Assembly (NCBI RefSeq): GCF_018599195.1
Contig: NZ_JAHFVK010000001.1
Location: 1,426,001-1,490,000, forward strand
Direction: 5' to 3'
Length of the DNA stretch: 64,000 bases
Source of the DNA: Croceibacterium selenioxidans
Lineage (GTDB): Bacteria > Pseudomonadota > Alphaproteobacteria > Sphingomonadales > Sphingomonadaceae
Positions 46,302-54,792 of this stretch are shown one piece after another (within the stretch, counting starts at the first letter, position 1; the number at the start of each line of letters is the position of its first letter). The translations under genes and the position numbers were made by a program. The notes under the pieces were generated by a model, which searched no databases, was not told where the DNA came from, and saw nothing but the letters and a program-made list of their open reading frames with translations.

Positions 46302-47192
46302 ATGGAATTTATGCGACGTTGGCGCGTGGCCACGGCAAGTGTTGTGGCTGCCGTTGCAACGCTGGCCCTGAGCGCCTGCATCATCACGCCCGGTACTTTC
46401 GATGCGACCCTGGACTTGCGCAGGGACGGCGAGTTCACCTTCACCTACAATGGGCAAATCTACCTTCTCGCCCTCGCCCAGCTCGCCGATGCGGCCAACA
46501 AGGCGGAGACGGGCAACGAGGAGTTCGTCGCGTCCACTTGCTATAACGACGACGATTTCGAGGAGCGGCCCTGCACTGACGAGGAAATAGCCGAGCAGCG
46601 CCAGGTCTGGGAAAGCCAGGCCGAAAGCCGCGCCGCTGCCGCCAAGCGTGATTCGGAAATGATGAGCGCCCTTCTCGGCGGCATCGACCCGACGGATCCG
46701 GAAGCTGCAGAAGAACTCGCCGAACGTCTGCGCCGACAGGAAGGCTGGAAAAGGGTCGACTATCGGGGTGACGGGCTATTCGAGGTGGAGTTCTCCATCA
46801 CCAGCCGCATGAGCCACGACTTCAATTTCCCGACCTTCGAACGCCTGCCGATGTCGAACAGCTTCGTCCTCGCCAACTTGCGCCAAGGCAACCAGCTGCG
46901 GATCGAAGCGCCCGGATTCTCAACCCAGGGTAACGGTAATCCGCTGCAGAGCATGATGACCGGCATGGCGGGTCTCGCCAGCGCCTACAGCACCACTGGC
47001 GCGGCCGAGGAAACCGGGCTGGAGAACATGCCCGAAATGCAGGGTACCTTCCGCATCGTGACCGATGGCAAGATCCTGGCCAACAACACCGACGAAGGCC
47101 CGCAGGCTGGAACGACGGGCCAGGTACTCGAGTGGAAAGTGAACCGGAGGACGCAGTCTCCGCCGATGGCGTTGATCCAGCTCGGCAATTGA
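46302..47192 (+). CDS. lipoprotein of unknown function
   Basis: A 296-residue protein with a lipoprotein signal: basic start, hydrophobic helix, then lipobox LSAC with Cys26 as the acylation site. The mature part opens with beta-strand-rich FDATLDLRRDGEFTFTYNG, then an acidic helical region (about 95-150) and a second beta region. I do not recognise the family, though the strand-start pattern suggests a lipocalin-like or immunoglobulin-like periplasmic fold. It lies 48 bases after rlmB and may be cotranscribed; a terminator follows. Confidence 0.75.
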   Translation: MEFMRRWRVATASVVAAVATLALSACIITPGTFDATLDLRRDGEFTFTYNGQIYLLALAQLADAANKAETGNEEFVASTCYNDDDFEERPCTDEEIAEQRQVWESQAESRAAAAKRDSEMMSALLGGIDPTDPEAAEELAERLRRQEGWKRVDYRGDGLFEVEFSITSRMSHDFNFPTFERLPMSNSFVLANLRQGNQLRIEAPGFSTQGNGNPLQSMMTGMAGLASAYSTTGAAEETGLENMPEMQGTFRIVTDGKILANNTDEGPQAGTTGQVLEWKVNRRTQSPPMALIQLGN

Positions 47193-47206
47193 ACGGCCAA
47201 AAAGAA

Positions 47207-47236
47207 AGGGCCGCCGGGCGGATGCCTGGCGGCCCT
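47207..47236. terminator. bidirectional terminator
   Basis: A 9-bp stem AGGGCCGCC / GGCGGCCCT with a 12-base loop lies between the convergent lipoprotein and hup genes. The reverse strand continues TTCTTTTTGG, a good T-tract for hup; the forward side continues TCTTCG. Confidence 0.88.
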
Positions 47237-47275
47237 TCTTCGCGCCCCTTCTGCTCAGGGGCGAACCTCAAAGTC

Positions 47276-47548
47276 TCAGTTGACCGAATCCTTGAGGCCC
47301 TTGCCGGCCTTGAACTTCGGCTGCGTCGACGCCTTGATCGTCATCGGCTCACCCGTCCGCGGATTGCGACCGGTGGAAGCCTTGCGCTTCGCGACCGAGA
47401 ATGTGCCGAAACCAACCAGGCGCACCTCATCTCCCTTGGAGAGCGCTCCCGTGATTGTGTCGAACACACCTTCCACCGCCTTGGTCGCGTCGCTCCGCGA
47501 CAGACCGCTGGCATCGGCGACTGCACCGATTAGCTCGTTTTTGTTCAT
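47276..47548 (-). CDS. hup: DNA-binding protein HU
   Basis: A 90-residue HU, MNKNELIGAVADASGLSRSD at the start and the DNA-binding arm GRNPRTGEPMTIKAS. It bends and compacts DNA. It sits downstream of lon, as in many proteobacteria, with 247 bases between that carry their own repeats and probably its promoter. Confidence 0.97.
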   Translation of the reverse strand: MNKNELIGAVADASGLSRSDATKAVEGVFDTITGALSKGDEVRLVGFGTFSVAKRKASTGRNPRTGEPMTIKASTQPKFKAGKGLKDSVN

Positions 47549-47752
47549 TCCGGAAAACCCCCCTCCAGTTTCTCAGGTTCGAAGTTATGAATCGCGCCGG
47601 GCGAAGCGGGGAATTGAGCGAGTTTTCGGACAACTGGCAAGGGCAAAGCCGCGCGCGGCGCGGAATTGAGCCAAATTTCGCAACATTTCGAATGAAACCG
47701 CCGTTCGTGCCAATGATGGCACACAAAACGGCTCAATCCCGCCTATTCCGAA

Positions 47753-47784
47753 GGCCGAGTCGCTGCGATGCAGCAGACTCGGCC
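47753..47784 (-). terminator. stem-loop after lon
   Basis: A 9-bp stem GGCCGAGTC / GACTCGGCC encloses a second stem GCTGC-ATC-GCAGC, 12 bases past the lon stop. There is no T-tract beyond TTCGG, so it may be a weak or processed 3' end instead of a full terminator. Confidence 0.55.
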
Positions 47785-47795
47785 CGGACAATTCC

Positions 47796-50192
47796 TCAGT
47801 GCGCGACGCCCGTTAAGGCTGGGCCGGGACCATGCGGATTCGGCTGGCTGGCAAGGTCGTCCGCTTCCGTCCATTCGATCGGTTCCGGCAAGTCCGTGAG
47901 GGCATGACGCAGCACCTCGTCAACGTGCGCAACCGGAACGATTTCGAGACCTTCCTTCACGTTCGCCGGAATCTCAGCCAGGTCCTTTTCGTTTTCCACC
48001 GGGATGAGGACCTTCTTGATGCCACCGCGCAAGGCCGCGAGCAGCTTTTCCTTTAGGCCGCCAATGGGCAGGACCCGCCCGCGCAAGGTCACTTCGCCGG
48101 TCATCGCTACGTCGGGACGCACCGGGACGCCGGTCAAGGTCGAGACGATCGAGGTGACCATGCCGACGCCCGCGCTCGGACCATCCTTGGGCACCGCCCC
48201 TTCGGGCAAGTGGATGTGGATATTCTTGCGCTGGAAGATCGACGGCTTGATGCCGTAGGCCGGCGCCCGCGCCTTCACGAAGCTGAAGGCCGCCGCGACG
48301 CTCTCGGTCATCACTTCGCCAAGCTTGCCGGTAGTGCGTATCTCGCCCTTGCCCGGAGTGGTGACGCTCTCGATCGTGAGCAATTCGCCACCCACTTCCG
48401 TCCAGGCGAGGCCCGTGACGGCGCCCACCTGGGCCTCTTCGTCGGACATGCCGTGGCGGAACTTCCGCACACCGGCAAAGTCGCCCAGGTTTTCCGGCGT
48501 GATGACTACGCCTGTGACCTTTTTCTCGAGGATCTGCCGCAGGCTCTTGCGGGCCAGGCGCGCAATCTCACGCTCGAGCGTGCGCACGCCGGCTTCGCGG
48601 GTGTAGTAGCGGATCAAATCGCGCAGGCCGTCCTCGGTCAGCTCGAATTCGCCCTTCTTGAGCCCGTGAGCTTCGACCTGCTTGGCGATCAGGTGCCTCT
48701 GGGCGATTTCGACCTTCTCGTCCTCGGTGTAACCTTCGAGCCGGATGATCTCCATGCGGTCGAGCAAGGGCTGCGGCAAGTTGAGCGAGTTCGCGGTGCA
48801 CACGAACATCACGTCGGAAAGGTCGATGTCGAGTTCCAGGTAATGGTCCTGGAACTTGGCGTTCTGTTCCGGATCGAGCACTTCGAGCAGCGCCGAGGCC
48901 GGATCGCCGCGGAAGTCCTGGCCAAGCTTGTCGATCTCGTCGAGCAGGAACAGCGGATTGCTCGCCCCAGCGCGACGGAGGTTGGTGACGATCTTGCCCG
49001 GCAGCGATCCGATGTAAGTCCGGCGGTGGCCGCGGATTTCCGCCTCGTCACGCACGCCACCCAGCGACTGGCGCACGAACTCGCGCCCGGTCGCCTTGGC
49101 GATTGACTTGCCCAGACTGGTCTTGCCCACGCCCGGAGGGCCGACGAGGCACAGGATCGGACCCTTCAGCTTGTTGGTACGCGCCTGCACGGCCAGGTAC
49201 TCGACGATCCGGTCTTTCACCTTGTCGAGCGCGTAGTGGTCCTCGTCGAGAATCTCCTGCGCCTTGGCGATGTCCTTCTTCAGGCGGCTTTTCTTGCCCC
49301 AGGGCAAGCCGAGCAACACATCGAGATAGTTACGAACGACCGTCGCCTCGGCGCTCATTGGCTGCATGGTCTTCAGCTTCTTGAGCTCCGCCGTGGCCTT
49401 GGCCTTGGCGTCCTTCGAAAGCTTGAGAGTTTCGATCTTGGTCTGGAGTTCGGCGATCTCGTCGCCGCCCTCGTCATCGCCGCCACCCAGCTCGGACTGG
49501 ATCGCCTTGAGCTGCTCGTTGAGATAGTACTCCCGCTGGGTCTTCTCCATCTGCCGCTTCACGCGACCGCGGATCTTGCGTTCGACCTGCTGGACGGAAA
49601 GTTCGCCTTCCATCACCGAATAGACCATCTCGAGCCGCTTGAGCGGGTCGGTCTCGGCCAGCAGCGCCTGTTTGGAGGCAACCTTGGCCGAGATCGCGCC
49701 GGCGATAGCGTCGGCCAAACGGCCCGCATCGTCGATACCGCCGAGGTCTTCTTCGATATCTTCGGGCAGTTTCTTGTTGTGCTTGGCGTAGTCGGTGAAC
49801 TGCTCGATCGCCGAGCGCATCATCGCCGCAACCTGATTGCCGGCCACCGAGTCTTCGTCGATCGCCTCGGTCAGGGCGGAGACGAAGCCTTCCACCTCAT
49901 CCATCGCCACGAGACGCGCCCGGGAATGACCTTCGACCAGGACCCTGACGGTGCCGTCAGGCAGTTTGAGCAGTTGGAGGACCTGCGCGACCACGCCGAT
50001 GTCGTAGACGTCGCTGCGTTCCGGAGCGTCGCAGCTCGGATCGAGCTGGGCGACGAGAAAGATGTCCTTGTCGCCTTCCATCGCCGCCTCGAGCGCCGCC
50101 ACCGACTTCTCGCGTCCCACGAACAGCGGAACGACCATGCCGGGAAAGACGACAATGTCGCGGAGGGGGAGGAGAGGGTACGAAATAGTCAT
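47796..50192 (-). CDS. lon: ATP-dependent protease Lon
   Basis: A 798-residue LonA protease. The N-terminal substrate domain ([20 protein letters not shown]) and coiled region are followed by the AAA+ module with Walker [14 protein letters not shown]. The Ser-Lys protease domain carries [11 protein letters not shown] (catalytic Ser) and the lysine in [17 protein letters not shown]. It degrades misfolded and regulatory proteins. A CCCCAC element preceded by GTTCCAAA (about 50231-50257, reverse strand) could be a heat-shock promoter, but the match is weak. Confidence 0.97.
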   Translation of the reverse strand: MTISYPLLPLRDIVVFPGMVVPLFVGREKSVAALEAAMEGDKDIFLVAQLDPSCDAPERSDVYDIGVVAQVLQLLKLPDGTVRVLVEGHSRARLVAMDEVEGFVSALTEAIDEDSVAGNQVAAMMRSAIEQFTDYAKHNKKLPEDIEEDLGGIDDAGRLADAIAGAISAKVASKQALLAETDPLKRLEMVYSVMEGELSVQQVERKIRGRVKRQMEKTQREYYLNEQLKAIQSELGGGDDEGGDEIAELQTKIETLKLSKDAKAKATAELKKLKTMQPMSAEATVVRNYLDVLLGLPWGKKSRLKKDIAKAQEILDEDHYALDKVKDRIVEYLAVQARTNKLKGPILCLVGPPGVGKTSLGKSIAKATGREFVRQSLGGVRDEAEIRGHRRTYIGSLPGKIVTNLRRAGASNPLFLLDEIDKLGQDFRGDPASALLEVLDPEQNAKFQDHYLELDIDLSDVMFVCTANSLNLPQPLLDRMEIIRLEGYTEDEKVEIAQRHLIAKQVEAHGLKKGEFELTEDGLRDLIRYYTREAGVRTLEREIARLARKSLRQILEKKVTGVVITPENLGDFAGVRKFRHGMSDEEAQVGAVTGLAWTEVGGELLTIESVTTPGKGEIRTTGKLGEVMTESVAAAFSFVKARAPAYGIKPSIFQRKNIHIHLPEGAVPKDGPSAGVGMVTSIVSTLTGVPVRPDVAMTGEVTLRGRVLPIGGLKEKLLAALRGGIKKVLIPVENEKDLAEIPANVKEGLEIVPVAHVDEVLRHALTDLPEPIEWTEADDLASQPNPHGPGPALTGVAH

Positions 50193-50473
50193 GAAATATC
50201 GTGTCCGTCCGTCTTAACGCGCGCTAGCAAAAGTGGGGCCGCGCCGAGGTTTGGAACTGAATATGGGTACCACGTCCGCCGCTCGCAACGCCAAGAATGG
50301 ATTCGTTGTGGAAGGAGCGCGCAAGGGGTGACGGGGTGACACCCCGGCCGGCCTGGATCGCCTTGGCAAGCCGAGACCTCGTCCTGAGATCTCTCTTCTC
50401 GCGGCAACCCATTGCCGACGCTCGCAAAAGGGGTCAGGATAGCGCCAAACAACAGAACACACGGGGGACTGAG

Positions 50474-51532
50474 ATGGAGAGGAAGGCCCTTCGCACCTTG
50501 GCGCTGCTGGCGGCGCTGGCGGCGTCCACGCAGCTTGGCGCACAGGAAGCGGTGGGCGTACCTCCACCTTCCCCTTCCGGATGGAGCGCGGCCAGAACCG
50601 AGTGGGGCGATCCCGATTTGCGCGGCACCTACCCCCTCGACCAGGTCGGGCGCACGCCGATGCAGCGCCGCCCCGAATACGGCAACCGTCTGCTGATGAC
50701 CGACGAGGAATACCGCAAGGCTGTGGATGCCGCCGCCGATGTCGAAGCGGGTGCCGATCGCGAGGATGCCAACAACCAGCTCGGTGCAGGTAACTGGTTT
50801 GAATACGGCACCGCGCTGCGGCAGACCGCGTTGATCGTCGAGCCGGCCGACACCGGCCGCATTCCGGCACTGACCGGCGAAGGCAAGCGCCTCCAAACTA
50901 GGATGCGCAGTAGCTGGAATGGTGAAGTGTTCGAGAAACTGGGCGACTTCAACTCGCTCGACCGCTGCATCACCCGGGGGATGCCGGCGACGATGCTGCC
51001 CTTCCCCTACAACAACGGCGTGCGGATCTTTCAGTCGCCCGGTTGGGTCGTGATCAACCACGAGATGATCCACGAACAGCGCTTCATCCCGCTGGACGGG
51101 CGGCCGCAGCCCCATGAGGATGTGAAGTCCTGGCTCGGCAGTTCGCGCGGTCATTTCGAAGGCGATACGCTGGTGGTCGAGACGACCAATTTCAACGGCC
51201 TCTCGCCAATGGTCATCGTCGGCCCGAGCAATGGGACCTCGGGCATTCCCACGAGCACCTCGATGAAGATCGTCGAGCATTTCACCCCGGGCCCCAACGG
51301 TCTTTACTACGAAGCCTGGGTCGAAGACCCGGTGGTGCTCACCGGGCCCTTCAAGATCGGCTACCCATGGACGCGCAACAACGCTTACGAGCCTTTCGAA
51401 TATGCCTGCCATGAAGGCAACACGTTGGTCTGGGCCAATATCCGCTCGACCAGCCCCCGCTATGCTAATTGGCGCGCGGAGAACGAGCGCAAGCTGGCGG
51501 AAGCCGGAGTCACGGACAACGGGGGAAGCTAA
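50474..51532 (+). CDS. exported protein of unknown function with HExxH motif
   Basis: A 352-residue secreted protein with a signal peptide (residues 1-23, ending LGAQ). Conserved-looking blocks include DLRGTYPLDQVGRTPMQRR, FPYNNGVRIFQSPGWVV and SRGHFEGDTLVVETTNFNG. His196-Glu197-Met-Ile-His200 in INHEMIHEQRF matches HExxH, but whether it binds metal is unknown. I have seen related hypothetical proteins in Acidobacteria and sphingomonads, none with assigned function. ATG 50474 follows GGGGGACTGAG. It lies beside the CDGSH, Rieske and TetR genes. Confidence 0.8.
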   Translation: MERKALRTLALLAALAASTQLGAQEAVGVPPPSPSGWSAARTEWGDPDLRGTYPLDQVGRTPMQRRPEYGNRLLMTDEEYRKAVDAAADVEAGADREDANNQLGAGNWFEYGTALRQTALIVEPADTGRIPALTGEGKRLQTRMRSSWNGEVFEKLGDFNSLDRCITRGMPATMLPFPYNNGVRIFQSPGWVVINHEMIHEQRFIPLDGRPQPHEDVKSWLGSSRGHFEGDTLVVETTNFNGLSPMVIVGPSNGTSGIPTSTSMKIVEHFTPGPNGLYYEAWVEDPVVLTGPFKIGYPWTRNNAYEPFEYACHEGNTLVWANIRSTSPRYANWRAENERKLAEAGVTDNGGS

Positions 51533-51562
51533 GTCCGCCCGCGCCACTATCGAGGAGGATGA

Positions 51563-51787
51563 TTACCCCTCGACCGAGACCGCCGCCTCGGCCGCCTGGA
51601 ACCCGATCTTGCTGTGCTGCCCATCGCAGAACGGCTTGGTCGTCGACCCGCCGCAGCGGCACAGGAACACGCGGCTCTTGCCCGAAAGGTCGTAGAGATT
51701 GCCATCCCCATCGCGCAGCTCGAGCTGGCTGAGATCGCCGGTCACGAGATAGGGGCCATCCTTGCGCGTGACGATTTCGAGAGCCAT
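51563..51787 (-). CDS. CDGSH iron-sulfur domain protein
   Basis: A 74-residue [2Fe-2S] protein. The cluster ligands are Cys43, Cys45, Cys54 and His58 in FLCRCGGSTTKPFCDGQH. Such small proteins may store or pass on redox equivalents or clusters. It lies 78 bases downstream of the Rieske oxygenase on the same strand, so it could supply or repair electrons for it; that is inference. Confidence 0.93.
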   Translation of the reverse strand: MALEIVTRKDGPYLVTGDLSQLELRDGDGNLYDLSGKSRVFLCRCGGSTTKPFCDGQHSKIGFQAAEAAVSVEG

Positions 51788-51865
51788 CGCATCCTCCTGT
51801 TGGGTGGGAACGAACCCTCAACGCGCGGAGGCGACGCTATTTCCCCGCTTGCGACAGGACCGCGA

Positions 51866-52921
51866 TCAAGCCGCGATACCGACCCGCTCCCGCTCCTCCC
51901 GTGAGAGCTTCTCGATCAGCCGATTGAACAGGGTGACCCCCTTATCGTGCGCGGTAGGCATGATCTGCGCGCCCGGCGAGCGATCGATCACCCGTTGCTG
52001 CGCTTCGATCATGACTTTGTCTTCGGCAAAAGCCTTGCCGGCGATACCCATCAGGATGTCGCGCACCGCTTCATCGCCATGGTCGCGATGCGGCCCCCAA
52101 GAGAAGAAGTAGCGCGAGGTCTTGGCGGTCAAGGGAGTGACGGCCTGGCTGGTGAAGGTCGTCCCACTGACGGCATGCGACAAATCCGGCGTGCCGTAGC
52201 CGCACTCCGCCGCAGTCCCGAGGGGAAAGACGCCCCCCGTCATCAGCAGCACGCCCGGGATCAGGAAGTCATAGACCATGTAGCTATCCATCGGCGTCGC
52301 ACTCTTGCGCGAGGATGAGCCGAGCGAGTTCTCGATCCACCGCTGATAGCGGATGCCCCGCTCGACCGGCTCGATCTTGGCCTGTGTCGAGGCAAACTCC
52401 TCCCCCGCACCAAAGCTCTCGGCGTGAACGTATGTCAGGTGGCTGAAGTCGAGCAGGTTGTCGTTGATCAGCCTGGCTTCTGCTTCGTAATCGAGCTGGC
52501 CATGGCCGAGGATGAAATCGGGGTGATCGAGCCCGACGGCCGGTGGTATCAGGGTTTCGTCCGCGGCCTCGGCCGCGCCCATCCATATCCAGACCCAACT
52601 GTGCCGCTCGACAATCGGATAGCTACGTACCGCGGCACGCGGGGGAATCTGCTGCTGACCGGGGATCTCGACGACCTTCCCTTCGGGCGCATAGAGAAGC
52701 CCGTGGTACATGCAACGCAGCCGGTCCCCCTCGCAGCGCCCGAGCGACAGCGGTGCCAACCGATGGACGCAGCGATCCTCCAGCGCGGCAAGACGGCCAC
52801 TCTCGCCACGGTAGATCACGATAGGTTCGCCGAGAATGGTGATCGCGAACGGCTTCATGCCTTCGATCTCACTGGACCAGGCCGCGACATACCAGGCGTT
52901 ACGGACGTAATTCATCGCCAA
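51866..52921 (-). CDS. Rieske non-haem iron oxygenase (vanillate demethylase-like)
   Basis: A 351-residue ring-hydroxylating-type oxygenase. The Rieske cluster ligands are Cys51 and His53 (RCVHRLAPL) and Cys70 and His73 (CMYHGL). The mononuclear iron ligands His161 and His166 are in LDFSHLTYVHAESF. This layout is like VanA and dicamba O-demethylase, so the reaction may be O-demethylation or hydroxylation of an aromatic or other xenobiotic. No reductase gene is adjacent. It is divergent from a TetR regulator with a shared operator. Confidence 0.92.
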   Translation of the reverse strand: MAMNYVRNAWYVAAWSSEIEGMKPFAITILGEPIVIYRGESGRLAALEDRCVHRLAPLSLGRCEGDRLRCMYHGLLYAPEGKVVEIPGQQQIPPRAAVRSYPIVERHSWVWIWMGAAEAADETLIPPAVGLDHPDFILGHGQLDYEAEARLINDNLLDFSHLTYVHAESFGAGEEFASTQAKIEPVERGIRYQRWIENSLGSSSRKSATPMDSYMVYDFLIPGVLLMTGGVFPLGTAAECGYGTPDLSHAVSGTTFTSQAVTPLTAKTSRYFFSWGPHRDHGDEAVRDILMGIAGKAFAEDKVMIEAQQRVIDRSPGAQIMPTAHDKGVTLFNRLIEKLSREERERVGIAA

Positions 52922-52949
52922 CTCCCTTGGCTCTCCGAAGCGAGTTGAC

Positions 52950-52964
52950 TTTAACAGTGTTAAA
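52950..52964. promoter_or_regulatory. palindromic operator between Rieske and TetR genes
   Basis: TTTAACAGTGTTAAA is a perfect 15-bp inverted repeat centred at 52957, in the 59-base gap between the divergent Rieske and TetR starts. Flanking TTGAC (52945-52949) and GTCAA (52967-52971) extend it imperfectly. This is the expected layout of a TetR self-regulating operator controlling both directions. Confidence 0.8.
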
Positions 52965-52980
52965 TTGTCAAGATGCGCCC

Positions 52981-53559
52981 ATGGCGCGACGCAAGGAAAA
53001 GACGCTCAATCGAGACGAGGTGCTTCGGGAAGCTTTCGTCTTGCTGGACCAGCGCGGTCTCGCCGGGCTGAGCATGCGCGCCTTGGCCGAACGGCTCGAT
53101 GTGCAGGCCCCGGCGCTGTACTGGCACTTCTCAGACAAGGCCGAGCTGACCAGCCTGATGACCCGCGCCATCTACGACGAGGCCCGCAGCGCCGTCACGT
53201 CTGGCGGGATGGCCAGCGACTGGCTGCTCGCCTATGGCCGAGCGCTCCACCATCGCCTCGCCACGCAACGCGATGCGGCGCGGCTCTGCGTCAATGCCGT
53301 GCCGCTGGAGCCAAGCTCGAAAGACGCCGCGTCGTCTATCGCCCTGCCCCTCACGACGCGGGGAATGGAATCGGAAGCGGCCCTCGAAGCTATCGGCTCG
53401 GTAACCTCGCTGGCGCTTGGCTGGGCAAGCTTCGAGGCGAACGGACCGATGCACGCCTTCCTTGAAGACATCATCGATATCGACCGGAGCTTTGAACGCG
53501 GCCTTCAGGCGCTGGTCTTGGGCCTCAACGCAGGCATCCAGATTCAGCCGAGCACCTGA
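52981..53559 (+). CDS. TetR family repressor
   Basis: A 192-residue regulator. The helix-turn-helix is at about 14-55, with the TetR hallmark LDVQAPALYWHFSDKAELTS. The C-terminal domain has the length and pattern of the classical tetracycline-repressor branch (TetR_C). It probably represses itself and the divergent Rieske gene through the palindrome between them; the ligand may be the oxygenase substrate. The ATG at 52981 lies 17 bases past the palindrome. It ends convergently inside the next gene's stop region. Confidence 0.9.
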   Translation: MARRKEKTLNRDEVLREAFVLLDQRGLAGLSMRALAERLDVQAPALYWHFSDKAELTSLMTRAIYDEARSAVTSGGMASDWLLAYGRALHHRLATQRDAARLCVNAVPLEPSSKDAASSIALPLTTRGMESEAALEAIGSVTSLALGWASFEANGPMHAFLEDIIDIDRSFERGLQALVLGLNAGIQIQPST

Positions 53560-54428
53560 TAGGCTACCGTCAGAAGGTGGTAGCTACGAACCGGCCTTCC
53601 GCTCGCGTCCTTGACGGGCTCGTATTGAGCCCGCGCCATGAGGATTCCGCAAATATCGCCTTCATAACGTTCGTCCACAACCGGCCTCATGACACGGCAA
53701 GACTCCGGTTTTCCCTCCGTGTCGATGATCAGACGAAACGTGACTCGCGAGTTACGACCTACAGCCAGGAGCCCAGCGGGAAACCGACTTTGAATCGGGC
53801 GCGACCACCCCATCATGTCCTTGGGGAGCGCGCGCTGCGAAAGAGAAGCATCGACGTGAGGATCGATACCCCACGACGACAGGAGGTCCGCAAGGCACGC
53901 GCGCATGGCCTCCATCGGTTTGGTTAGCTCTCCGGTCTTGAGCAAGAATCCATGATCCGAGCCATCTTCGACATAGAGATCGGTCACCGCGCCTTCGCGA
54001 GCCGCGCGGTCCTCGCTACTCCAGTCGGGAAGCGGTTCTCGTGTGTCGCCGGCCAACAGCTCGCGCAGACTGTCCGGGAAAGACAGCGCTCGCCTATCCG
54101 ATCCGTAATCCCCGTATGCGGCGAGGTGCTGTACCCGCAACGGTCCATTCGGCCCGAAGCGCGATTTCGGGACGCGCTTCTGGCTCGTCAGCAGGCTGCT
54201 GCCGAGCGTGACCAGGAATTCGTCACCCGGAGCAAACTGGCGAAGCTCGAGCCACATGGACCGTGTCGGATCGCCAAAGGAACGCCGCAGAGCGCAACTG
54301 TCGTCGGCGTAATCCATGATCCATCTGGATGAAGGGTCGAGCGTCTCGACCTCCACCTCGGCGTTAGCGACACTCGCGAGCGTGAGCACGAGAAGGCCCG
54401 CACTTGCACGCGCGATCTGCCGAGCCAA
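53544..54428 (-). CDS. exported protein with TonB-C-like domain
   Basis: About 294 residues, starting at a TTG (54428) before a signal peptide (ARASAGLLVLTLASVANA). The central part is unrecognised; residues 220-294 resemble the TonB C-terminal domain (VTFRLIIDTEGKPESCRVMRP ... ILMARAQYEPVKDASG). No Pro-rich linker or inner-membrane anchor is seen, so it is probably a periplasmic TonB-C domain protein rather than a true energy transducer. It begins 22 bases past ybaB. The start codon is uncertain. Confidence 0.7.
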   Translation of the reverse strand: MARQIARASAGLLVLTLASVANAEVEVETLDPSSRWIMDYADDSCALRRSFGDPTRSMWLELRQFAPGDEFLVTLGSSLLTSQKRVPKSRFGPNGPLRVQHLAAYGDYGSDRRALSFPDSLRELLAGDTREPLPDWSSEDRAAREGAVTDLYVEDGSDHGFLLKTGELTKPMEAMRACLADLLSSWGIDPHVDASLSQRALPKDMMGWSRPIQSRFPAGLLAVGRNSRVTFRLIIDTEGKPESCRVMRPVVDERYEGDICGILMARAQYEPVKDASGRPVRSYHLLTVAYQVLG

Positions 54429-54450
54429 GTTCGGCCCCCCCGGGTTGAGG

Positions 54451-54792
54451 CTACCCAAGCCCAGGCAAATTGAATCCCGGCGGCAGGCCCATGCCCTGTT
54501 GAACCCGCTGCATCTCTGCATTGGCGGCCTGGTCGGCCTTGGTGCGGGCATCATTGAAGGCGGCTGCGACGAGGTCCTCCAGCATCTGCTTGTCTTCGGG
54601 CACGATCAGGCTGTCGTCGATCGACACGCCTAGCAGGCGACCCTTGGCTGTGCAGCGAATCTTTACCAGGCCGCCGCCAGAGACGCCTTCGACTTCAAGC
54701 GAATCAAGCTTGGCCTGCGCCTCGCCCATCTGCTTCTGAATTGTCTCGGCCGCGGCTTGGGCGGCCTTCATCATCTCTTCCATCGACTTCAT
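54451..54792 (-). CDS. nucleoid-associated protein YbaB/EbfC
   Basis: A 113-residue-class YbaB protein, with MKSMEEMMKAAQAAAETIQK at the N terminus and the VSIDDSLIVPEDKQMLEDLV block. YbaB dimers bind DNA. ATG 54792 overlaps the dnaX stop (ATGA), the conserved dnaX-ybaB coupling. recR, which often follows, is missing here and a TonB-C gene takes its place. Confidence 0.95.
   Translation of the reverse strand: MKSMEEMMKAAQAAAETIQKQMGEAQAKLDSLEVEGVSGGGLVKIRCTAKGRLLGVSIDDSLIVPEDKQMLEDLVAAAFNDARTKADQAANAEMQRVQQGMGLPPGFNLPGLG

Noticed and set aside
50231-50257. Heat-shock sigma-32 promoter of lon
   Set aside because: CCCCACTT is close to the -10 consensus, but the -35 (GTTCCAAA) and the 11-base spacer fit poorly, so it is mentioned only in the lon entry.
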